Positions 15,769 to 21,192 of a stretch of 23,108 nt of DNA are shown here, in pieces (position 1 is the first letter of the stretch; each line of letters begins with the position of its first letter). The stretch comes from Omnitrophica WOR_2 bacterium RIFCSPHIGHO2_02_FULL_67_20 (GTDB taxonomy: Bacteria > Omnitrophota > Gorgyraeia > Aquiviventales > Aquiviventaceae). A program made the position numbers and the translations under genes. The notes beneath the pieces are model-generated. The model searched no databases, was not told the origin of the DNA, and saw only the letters and a list, made by a program, of their open reading frames with translations. The DNA is taken from positions 626-23,733 of the forward strand of contig MHGT01000009.1 in NCBI GenBank assembly GCA_001805695.1, in the 5' to 3' direction.

Positions 15769-17169
15769 TCATCGGTCCAGCTCTCCCCCGATCATGTTCA
15801 CCGACCCGAACGTCGGCACCAGGTCCGCCACCATGTCGCCGACGATCAGCTCGCGCAGTGCGGCCATGATGGTGAAGCAGGGCGGGTGCACCCGCACACG
15901 GTACGGCCGGTCGGAGCCGTCGCTCACGACGTAGAAACCCAGTTCCCCGTTGGCCCCTTCCACCGCGCTGTAGTACTCGCCCTTCGGGGGGCGGATGCCG
16001 TGGCCGAGCATGATGAGCTTGAAGTGGTGCATCAGCCCCTCGATGTTGCCGTAGGTGTCCTCTTTCGCGGGCAGGACCGCGCGCTTCTCGCGCGCGTTGA
16101 TCGCCTCGTGGTAGCCGCGCGTGGAGCCCTCAAGCGTCGGGTCGAGCCGGACGCGCGCTTGCTTAAAGCCGGCGACGCGGCCCATTTTCGCCTCGTCCAC
16201 CATGACGCTCGCGGGCAAGATGTTGCCCTCCATGTCGACGTTGAGCGGCCCGGCGGGGATCGCGGCCAGCGCCTGCTCGATGATCCGCATGCTCTGCTCC
16301 ATCTCCTCCATGCGGACCAGGTATCGGTCGTAGTTATCCCCGTGCTCCCCCGTCGGCACGTCGAACTGCATCCGGTCGTAGACGAAGTAGGGCTGGGCCT
16401 TGCGGGTATCGAGGGCGATACCTGAGCCCCGCAGGAACGGCCCGGTGATGGCGTAGCTGATGGCCGTCTCCTTGCTGATGACGCCGGTGCCCTGCATGCG
16501 GTCCACGAAGATGCGGTTGCGGGTCAGGAGCGTGTCGCACTCGAGGAGCACCTTCCGGACCTCCTCGAGCACCGCGCGGGTGCGCCCGGCGAAGTCCTCG
16601 GGCAGGTCCGCTTTGACACCCCCGACCCGGCCGTACGAGATCGTGAGGCGCGCCCCGGTCACCGACTCGATGAGCTCCCAGAGCCACTCGCGCGCCTTGA
16701 TCATGTAGAGGAAAACGGTGAAGGCGCCCAGCTCCATCGCCGAGGCCCCCACGCAGGTGAGGTGGTCGGTGATGCGGGAGATCTCGCTGAGGATGACGCG
16801 GATGTACTGGCACCGCTCCGTCGCTTCAATGCCCAGCAGGCGCTCGACGGCGAGGCAGTAGCCGAAGTTGTTGATGAGCGGGGAGACGTAGTTGAGCCGG
16901 TCGGCGTACGGGACGACGTTGTTGTACGGCCCGCGCTCGCTCTCCTTCTCGAAGGCGCGGTGCAGGTAGCCGATCTCGACGTCGGCCCCGACGATCCGCT
17001 CCCCGTCGAGCTCGGCGATGATCTGGATGATCCCGTGCATCGCGGGGTGGGAGGGCCCGATGTTGAGGAACATGTTCCGGGTTTCCGTTGATGGCTGCAC
17101 GGTCGACACGGCCGTCTGGTTCGGGGTTTGGCCCAGAACCCTGAACCCTGAACCCCGAACGCTCTTCAT
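15769..17169 (-). CDS. nuoD: NADH-quinone oxidoreductase subunit D
   Basis: Peripheral subunit related to the large subunit of NiFe hydrogenases; with NuoB it shapes the quinone reduction site. Conserved blocks include NIGPSHPAMHG, YADRLNYVSPLINN, ERCQYIRVILSEISRITDHL and the C-terminal GGELDR. Two starts are possible: ATG at 17169, coupled to the nuoC stop (TGATG, 466 residues), or ATG at 17073 (434 residues). I prefer 17169 because NuoD normally has some residues before NxGPxHP and because of the coupling, though neither has a good ribosome site. With that start, the first roughly 20 residues (after MKSV) are encoded by the heptamer palindrome at 17120-17160. Confidence 0.95.
   Translation of the reverse strand: MKSVRGSGFRVLGQTPNQTAVSTVQPSTETRNMFLNIGPSHPAMHGIIQIIAELDGERIVGADVEIGYLHRAFEKESERGPYNNVVPYADRLNYVSPLINNFGYCLAVERLLGIEATERCQYIRVILSEISRITDHLTCVGASAMELGAFTVFLYMIKAREWLWELIESVTGARLTISYGRVGGVKADLPEDFAGRTRAVLEEVRKVLLECDTLLTRNRIFVDRMQGTGVISKETAISYAITGPFLRGSGIALDTRKAQPYFVYDRMQFDVPTGEHGDNYDRYLVRMEEMEQSMRIIEQALAAIPAGPLNVDMEGNILPASVMVDEAKMGRVAGFKQARVRLDPTLEGSTRGYHEAINAREKRAVLPAKEDTYGNIEGLMHHFKLIMLGHGIRPPKGEYYSAVEGANGELGFYVVSDGSDRPYRVRVHPPCFTIMAALRELIVGDMVADLVPTFGSVNMIGGELDR
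17120..17160. repeat. Heptamer palindrome at the nuoC/nuoD junction
   Basis: TTCGGGG (17120-17126) faces AACCCTG, AACCCTG and AACCCCG (17137-17157). The word family is that of 12125-12188, and both share the CCCAGAAC spacer sequence. It lies in frame within the 5' end of nuoD if the upstream ATG is used, otherwise in the leader. Confidence 0.8.
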
Positions 17170-17762
17170 CAGTTGACAGGACCGATGAGCGGCTGGCGCT
17201 TGCGGATCGGGTAGTCTTTGCGCAGGGGGTGGCCCTGGAACGACTCGTACATGAGGATCCGCCGGAGGTTCGGGTGGCCGGTGAAGGTCACGCCGAACAT
17301 GTCCCACGCCTCCCGCTCGAACCAGTCGGCCGACTTCCACAACCCGGTGAGCGAGGGCATCGACGGGTCGGCCGCCGTCAGCGGAACCTTCACCCGCAGC
17401 CGGCGGTTGCGGAGGCTCGAGTACAAATGGCAGACGACCTCGAAGCGGAACTCGTCGTCCGACACGACGCGCTCCCAGCGCTCAGCCTGCGGCTTGGGGG
17501 TCATGAAGTACGGCAGCGGGGACGGGGTCGTCAGCGTGGGCGCGCTGCTCTGCGAGCGGCCGAACTTCAGATAGTCGACGCAGGCGAGGTCCATGAGGAA
17601 GTCGAACGCCATGGCCGGGTCGTCCCGGAGGAACCGCGCGACCTTAAGCCACCCCTCCCGCTTGAGCACGACGGTCTCCTGACCGCGGTAGGCGTGCGTG
17701 CCGAGCACGTGCTGCGGGAACCGGGCCTGCAGCACGGCGGTCAGGGTCGGCGCGTCGGACAT
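17169..17762 (-). CDS. nuoC: NADH-quinone oxidoreductase subunit C
   Basis: Peripheral structural subunit of complex I, 197 residues, separate from NuoD (fused in E. coli). The conserved core is visible: FLMDLACVDYL, FRFEVVCHLYSSLRNRRLRVKVPL, and the signature WFEREAWDMFGVTFTGHPNLRRILMYESFQGHPLRKDYP. A proline-rich insertion at about residues 68-92 (TTPSPLPYFMTPKPQ) lengthens the first domain relative to short NuoC forms. The ATG at 17762 lies 23 nt after nuoB; no clear ribosome site is seen. The stop overlaps the candidate nuoD start. Confidence 0.96.
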   Translation of the reverse strand: MSDAPTLTAVLQARFPQHVLGTHAYRGQETVVLKREGWLKVARFLRDDPAMAFDFLMDLACVDYLKFGRSQSSAPTLTTPSPLPYFMTPKPQAERWERVVSDDEFRFEVVCHLYSSLRNRRLRVKVPLTAADPSMPSLTGLWKSADWFEREAWDMFGVTFTGHPNLRRILMYESFQGHPLRKDYPIRKRQPLIGPVN

Positions 17763-17785
17763 CGGAACAGGGTCGTCGGCCCGGC

Positions 17786-18328
17786 TTACAGATGGGCCTC
17801 TGGGCGGTGCGGAACCTGGAATTCGGCGGGGCGCCCGGCGGAGGGGTCGGCGGCGCTCTTGCCGGCGGCGATCTTCTCCTGCAGCTTCATCAGGCCGTCG
17901 AGGACGTTCTCCGGACGGGGCGGGCAGCCGGGGATGTAGACGTCCACCGGGATGATGGCGTCGATCCCCTGCACCGTCGCGTAGTTGTCGTAAAATCCGC
18001 CGGTGCAGGTGCAGACGCCGAACGCCACCACCCACTTCGGGTCGGCCATCTGGTCATAGACCCGGCGGAGCATGGGGGCGATCTTATGGCTGATGGTGCC
18101 GACCACGAACAGCACGTCGGCCTGGCGGGGCGAGAAGCGGGGGAAGCCCGCGCCGAAGCGGTCCATGTCGTAGTGGGAGGCCGCGGTCGCCATGTACTCC
18201 ATGCCGCAGCAGGCGGTCACGAACGGGTACTGGAAAATGGAGAACTTCCGCGCCCACCCGAGCGCCGCGTCGAGCCGCGTCGTCATCCAGTTGAGTTTCG
18301 CCGCATCAGGCGTGCTGTTCATCATCAT
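17786..18328 (-). CDS. nuoB: NADH-quinone oxidoreductase subunit B
   Basis: Subunit carrying cluster N2, the last iron-sulfur centre before quinone. It has 180 residues. The N2 ligands are the tandem Cys40-Cys41 (TACCGMEYM), Cys106 (FGVCTCTGG) and Cys135 (IPGCPPRPE). A further Cys108 stands where many homologues have Ser or Asn. Three consecutive ATG codons (18328, 18325, 18322) could start it; the first overlaps the nuoA stop (ATGA), so coupling is likely. The longer in-frame stretch upstream is a shadow of other genes. Confidence 0.96.
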   Translation of the reverse strand: MMMNSTPDAAKLNWMTTRLDAALGWARKFSIFQYPFVTACCGMEYMATAASHYDMDRFGAGFPRFSPRQADVLFVVGTISHKIAPMLRRVYDQMADPKWVVAFGVCTCTGGFYDNYATVQGIDAIIPVDVYIPGCPPRPENVLDGLMKLQEKIAAGKSAADPSAGRPAEFQVPHRPEAHL

Positions 18329-18678
18329 TTGAACTCTAAAGCGCCCTGCTTCCACGCGTAGACGAACCCCGCCAGCACGATCGCGAGGAAGAAGCCCATC
18401 TCGACGAGGCCCGCCCAGCCGAGCGCCCCGGCCAGCACCGCCCAGGGAAAGAGGAAGACCAGCTCGACATCGAAGACGACGAACAGCATCGCCGCCACGT
18501 AGAAATGCACCGGGATCCGCCCGGCCGGCAGGGCAATGGGGTCTACGCCGCACTCGAACGGCTGGGCCTTGGCCGGGTTGGGCCGCTTGGGGCCGAACAG
18601 GGCGTTGGCGAAGAGCATGATGAGCGCTATGCCCGCGGCGAGGGCGGCCAGGATGAGGATGCTCGCGTATTCGATCAT
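18325..18678 (-). CDS. nuoA: NADH-quinone oxidoreductase subunit A
   Basis: Small membrane subunit next to NuoH near the quinone site. It has 117 residues with three hydrophobic segments and the recognisable loop GPKRPNPAKAQPFECGVDP followed by FDVELVFLFPWA. The ATG at 18678 (MIEYAS) is chosen since the first helix follows directly; an upstream in-frame ATG at 18753 would translate the operator and repeat, so it is rejected. It is the first gene of the minus-strand nuo operon, with a candidate promoter and a palindromic operator 50-80 nt upstream. Confidence 0.96.
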   Translation of the reverse strand: MIEYASILILAALAAGIALIMLFANALFGPKRPNPAKAQPFECGVDPIALPAGRIPVHFYVAAMLFVVFDVELVFLFPWAVLAGALGWAGLVEMGFFLAIVLAGFVYAWKQGALEFK

Positions 18679-18694
18679 CGGAGAAGCTATCGGT

Positions 18695-18731
18695 GATGAC
18701 GCAGATTTGAAAAACAGATTTCGCAGATAAT
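18695..18731. repeat. CGCAGATTT repeat in the nuoA leader
   Basis: The words GACGCAGATTT and CAGATTTCGCAGAT, separated by GAAAAA, belong to the GATTTCGCAGAT family seen at 9672-9752 and 10185-10294. Here it forms most of the nuoA leader and touches the candidate -10 box at 18727-18732. Confidence 0.65.
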
Positions 18732-18755
18732 AGAGGTGTGTGAAAAAAATCACAA
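18727..18755 (-). promoter_or_regulatory. Candidate promoter for nuoA
   Basis: On the minus strand TTGTGA (18750-18755, 4/6 to TTGACA) and TATTAT (18727-18732, 5/6 to TATAAT) are 17 nt apart. Start of transcription would be near 18720. The -35 box lies inside the palindromic operator, so a bound repressor would block polymerase. Confidence 0.55.
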
Positions 18756-18756
18756 A
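18737..18756 (-). promoter_or_regulatory. Palindromic operator before nuoA (Rex- or CRP-like)
   Basis: Read on the minus strand it is TTTGTGA-TTTTTT-TCACACA, differing from the nuoJ site (2992-3011) at one base in 20 and lying in the same orientation to its gene. It begins about 10 nt past the stop codon of the SpeD homologue, so it can regulate nuoA apart from that gene. Confidence 0.7.
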
Positions 18757-18765
18757 CTGAGAAAA

Positions 18766-19197
18766 TTACGTGTTGTAGTCGAGGCCGCGCTCGAGGAACT
18801 GCTCGTCCATCCGCTTGGGCGCGAAGTAGCTGCGGACGAAGGCCTTGAGCGGCTCGATATCGAACTGGCGGCAGCTGTAGACGTCGATGGAGATGAACTC
18901 CTTGGGGGTGAGGGTGTGGAGCTGAATGCCGCTCTCCACCAGGGGAATCCATCCGCTCAAGCCGGCCTTGTCCGGGAACCGCTTGCCGTCGGTCCGGAAG
19001 ATGAACGGCGGCGACTGCGGCTCGACCTTCAGGACCCGGACGATTTCCTCCAGGAAGTTGTAGCACAGCCCCAGGTCATCGCAGGCTCCCGGCTTGCAGT
19101 CGTAGAGGTCGAGGAGCAGCTGGTACCCGAAGGGGGGCGCCTGCGGCTTGGCCGTGTCGAGCGGAGCGGGAGCGTCAGCGACTTGCGCCTGCGGCAT
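18766..19197 (-). CDS. speD: SpeD-family pyruvoyl-dependent decarboxylase
   Basis: SpeD proteins cut themselves to make a pyruvoyl group and usually decarboxylate S-adenosylmethionine for polyamine synthesis. This 143-residue protein keeps the cleavage pair Glu88-Ser89, the processing His94 and the catalytic Cys109; spacings of 5 and 15 equal those in Thermotoga SpeD (Ser63, His68, Cys83). Around them the sequence is divergent (VESGIQLHTLTPKE instead of ESHISIHTWPE). Some SpeD homologues are known to act on ornithine or arginine instead, so the substrate is open. The ATG at 19197 is preferred to that at 19215 because AGGAGG lies 4 nt upstream. It precedes nuoA by 87 nt on the same strand. Confidence 0.82.
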   Translation of the reverse strand: MPQAQVADAPAPLDTAKPQAPPFGYQLLLDLYDCKPGACDDLGLCYNFLEEIVRVLKVEPQSPPFIFRTDGKRFPDKAGLSGWIPLVESGIQLHTLTPKEFISIDVYSCRQFDIEPLKAFVRSYFAPKRMDEQFLERGLDYNT

Positions 19198-19241
19198 TAC
19201 GCCTCCTGGAGTCATGGCCGGACCGCGCCCAGAAAATGAGA

Positions 19242-19274
19242 CACCCCGACGGTAGGTCGTCGGGGTGAGCCCCG
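19242..19274 (-). promoter_or_regulatory. Leader with two mutually exclusive hairpins before speD
   Basis: A perfect 10-bp stem with a 6-nt loop (19242-19267) shares its bases 19261-19267 with an alternative 5-bp hairpin CGGGG-CTCA-CCCCG (19261-19274, read on the minus strand). In transcription order the weaker hairpin comes first and the strong one second, followed by a T-rich run TCTCATTTTCT. This resembles an attenuator, or alternatively a terminator for maf. No known riboswitch class is recognised. Confidence 0.5.
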
Positions 19275-19329
19275 CTGTCCGCGTCCTGTGTGGATGCTAT
19301 GGCTTTCGTCCATTCCCTGCGGTGAAGAT

Positions 19330-19358
19330 AGTATAACAATCATCCAGAATGTCAACAA
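19330..19358 (-). promoter_or_regulatory. Candidate promoter for speD
   Basis: On the minus strand TATACT (19330-19335) lies 17 nt from TTGTTG (19353-19358); an overlapping perfect TTGACA (19350-19355) is 16 nt from TACTAT. The -35 region overlaps the maf stop codon. The leader would be about 125 nt and contains the hairpins at 19242-19274. Confidence 0.55.
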
Positions 19359-19924
19359 CACATTCTTGAGCAAAGCTTCAGTTCCGCTTGCAGCAGCTCC
19401 AGCGGCAGGCCGACGACGTTGGTGCGCGAGCCCTCGATCCGCGCGATGAGTTCCCCGCGGCCGGCCTGGAGGGCGTAGCCGCCGGCCAGATCGAGCGGAG
19501 GGGCGCGGCGGAAGAGGCGGGTGATCGCATCGTCCGTGAGCCGCTTGAAGACGACCCTCGTCTTCTCGTAACTCGTGCGTGCACGGCCGGTCGCCGGGTC
19601 GCGCAGGCACAATCCGGTGTAGACCCAGTGGCTCCGCCCGCTCAGCTCATGCATCAGCTGGCGGGCTGCAGAAAGCGTCCGCGGCTTGCCGATGATCCGG
19701 CCGTGGAAATAGAGGAACGTGTCGGCGCCGATGACGATGCCCTGCGCCCGGCTCGGCAGCTGCGCCGCCCGGGATTTTCCGGCCGCGTTGCGCATCGCGT
19801 TCACGGAGGGAGGCTCGTGCGCGCGGATGGTCTCGCGGTAGGTAGAAGGGACAACCTGGAATGACCGGCCGAGGCGTCGAAGGAGTGTGCGCCGGCGCGG
19901 CGACTGGGAAGCGAGGTAGAGCAT
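19352..19924 (-). CDS. maf: Maf-family nucleotide pyrophosphatase
   Basis: Maf proteins hydrolyse non-canonical or selected nucleoside triphosphates (dTTP/UTP or 7-methyl-GTP types) to monophosphates and were linked to septum formation. It has 190 residues. Family marks: LASQSPRRRTLL at the start, GADT with Asp68, IIGKPRTLSAARQLMHELSG, VYTGL, and the C-terminal YALQAGRGELI and NVVGLPLELL. The ATG at 19924 is 30 nt after the dihydrouridine synthase gene, inside which gap lies a heptamer palindrome. Probably co-transcribed with dus. Which nucleotide is used cannot be told. Confidence 0.9.
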   Translation of the reverse strand: MLYLASQSPRRRTLLRRLGRSFQVVPSTYRETIRAHEPPSVNAMRNAAGKSRAAQLPSRAQGIVIGADTFLYFHGRIIGKPRTLSAARQLMHELSGRSHWVYTGLCLRDPATGRARTSYEKTRVVFKRLTDDAITRLFRRAPPLDLAGGYALQAGRGELIARIEGSRTNVVGLPLELLQAELKLCSRMCC

Positions 19925-19927
19925 GCT

Positions 19928-20008
19928 CAGGACTCAAGATGCAGGATGCAAGATTCAGGACTGATGGTCGCGTTCCTGTGTCCTGCGTCCTGCATCATGT
20001 GTCCTGTC
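19928..20008. repeat. Ten-heptamer palindrome across the dus/maf junction
   Basis: Left arm 19928-19962 has five in-register 7-mers: CAGGACT, CAAGATG, CAGGATG, CAAGATT, CAGGACT. After 11 nt the right arm 19974-20008 has five more: TCCTGTG, TCCTGCG, TCCTGCA, TCATGTG, TCCTGTC. The right arm encodes the last residues of the dihydrouridine synthase; the left arm lies in the gap just before maf. Confidence 0.85.
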
Positions 20009-20959
20009 ACCGAAGGCCTCGACGAGTTCCCGCATCTCGTCCACCGTCTGCGCGCGGTGGATGCGGCCGCGGAAGTCCGCCACACCCGGATGATCGCGGA
20101 AATACCAGCTGATGACGCGCCGCAGCGGCCCCACCGGCCGCGCGTCATGCTGCACCTGCAGCTCGATATGGCGCATGACGACGCGCTTCCGCTCCGCCAG
20201 GTCCGGCGGCGGGGGCGGCGGGGCACCGGCCAGCGCCGCTTCCACCTCGCGGTAGAGCCATGGGTTGCCGAGCGCCCCGCGCCCGAGCATGACGCCGTCG
20301 CAGCCTGAGACGCGCCGCAGGCGGAGGGCGCTCTCGCCATCGACCACGTCGCCGTTCCCGATCACCGGGATCTTGACCGACTCCTTCACGCGGCGGATCG
20401 CCTCGTAGTCGGCCGAGCCGGTGTAGCCCTGCTCGCGCGTGCGGCCGTGCACGGCCACGGCACTCACCCCGCAGTCCTGCGCGATGCGCGCGATCCGGGC
20501 GGCCTCCTCCCCGCTGCCGTCGCTGAAGCCGAGGCGCATCTTGACGGTCACCGGGATCCGCTTCACGGCGCGCACCACGGCGGCGAAGATCTGCTCCGCC
20601 GTCGCCGGCTCGCGCAGGAGCATCGAGCCGCCGCCCCGGCAGACCACCTTGGGGACGGGGCAGCCGAGATTGAGATCCACCAGGTCGAAGCCCATCGCCT
20701 CGACCTTCGCCGCCGCCTCGCCCATCACCCCGGGATCGCAGCCGACGAGCTGGGCGCCGAGCGGCCGATCTTCCGGAATCGTCCGCATCATCTCGACGGT
20801 CTGGCGCGTCTCGCGCACCAAGGCGTCGGAGGAGACCATCTCGAGGAACGCAAACGCCATGCCCTGCGAGCGGGCGATGAGGCGGAAGGGCAGGTCGGTG
20901 CAGTTCGCCATCGGCGACTGCACGACGGTTGGCAATTGAAACTGCTTTAGCTGAATCAT
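19955..20959 (-). CDS. dusB: tRNA-dihydrouridine synthase (DusB type)
   Basis: Flavin enzyme that reduces uridine to dihydrouridine in the tRNA D-loop. It has 334 residues in a TIM-barrel layout. The catalytic cysteine is in DLNLGCPVPKVV, and flavin-binding blocks are visible (SPMANCTDLPFR, VTVKMRLGF, VHGRTREQGYTG, VIGNGDVVDG, GVMLGRGALGNPW). The usual lysine after KVV is cysteine here (KVVCRGGGSMLL). The ATG at 20959 is chosen because MIQLKQFQLPTVVQSPMA starts the domain; the open frame upstream runs through a repeat. The last 16-18 residues (DAGRRTQERDHQS) are encoded by the heptamer palindrome. Confidence 0.92.
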   Translation of the reverse strand: MIQLKQFQLPTVVQSPMANCTDLPFRLIARSQGMAFAFLEMVSSDALVRETRQTVEMMRTIPEDRPLGAQLVGCDPGVMGEAAAKVEAMGFDLVDLNLGCPVPKVVCRGGGSMLLREPATAEQIFAAVVRAVKRIPVTVKMRLGFSDGSGEEAARIARIAQDCGVSAVAVHGRTREQGYTGSADYEAIRRVKESVKIPVIGNGDVVDGESALRLRRVSGCDGVMLGRGALGNPWLYREVEAALAGAPPPPPPDLAERKRVVMRHIELQVQHDARPVGPLRRVISWYFRDHPGVADFRGRIHRAQTVDEMRELVEAFGDRTHDAGRRTQERDHQS

Positions 20960-20998
20960 TAACGTGTAAGCTCCTGCTCCGTCGCAAACTACCTGGTG

Positions 20999-21106
20999 GT
21001 TAGCCCGTTGGCCTGTTGGCCCGTTAGCCCGTTGGCCTGTTGGCGAGAACTGGTGAACGGGCCAACCGGCGAACCGGTGAACGGGATAACCGGCCAACCG
21101 GCCAAC
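20999..21106. repeat. Octamer palindrome between dusB and the ABC exporter
   Basis: Left arm: five 8-mers of GTTRGCCY (GTTAGCCC, GTTGGCCT, GTTGGCCC, GTTAGCCC, GTTGGCCT; 20999-21038) plus a partial unit to 21044. Right arm: seven 8-mers of the form NGGNNAAC (21051-21106), such as GGGCCAAC, CGGCGAAC and CGGCCAAC. The arms are reverse complements in style. It occupies about half of the divergent gap 20960-21192. Confidence 0.88.
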
Positions 21107-21131
21107 CAACGGAGAGCTTTTCGACAGAGCA

Positions 21132-21159
21132 ACGTTTCACGTGACACGAGAGTGTCAAC
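21132..21159. repeat. Heptamer run sharing 17 nt with the nuoJ/nuoK gap
   Basis: ACGTTTC, ACGTGAC, ACGAGAG and TGTCAAC form a short run. The first 17 bases (21132-21148) are identical to 3550-3566. It lies just upstream of the ABC exporter promoter. Confidence 0.7.
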
Positions 21160-21173
21160 ACCGCGGCTTCCTC

Positions 21174-21182
21174 TGCTATACT
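21174..21182 (+). promoter_or_regulatory. Extended -10 promoter of the ABC exporter
   Basis: TG-C-TATACT fits an extended -10 element. The predicted start near 21189 is only a few bases before the ATG at 21193, which implies a leaderless or nearly leaderless mRNA; no ribosome site precedes the ATG. No good -35 box is seen, as is common with extended -10 promoters. Confidence 0.5.
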
Positions 21183-21192
21183 GACACCTCTC

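Noticed and set aside
18679..18753. Longer NuoA start at 18753
   Set aside because: The extra 25 residues would be encoded by the operator and repeat and do not resemble NuoA.
19212..19315. Upstream small frame (about 33 codons) containing ESHSIHT, similar to the SpeD motif ESHISIHT
   Set aside because: The match is only seven residues, no other SpeD sequence is around it, and the ATG has no suitably spaced ribosome site. Coincidence is likely, though a leader peptide is not excluded.
20993..21110. CRISPR array
   Set aside because: Units are 8 nt with no unique spacers and form an inverted palindrome; no cas genes are present.
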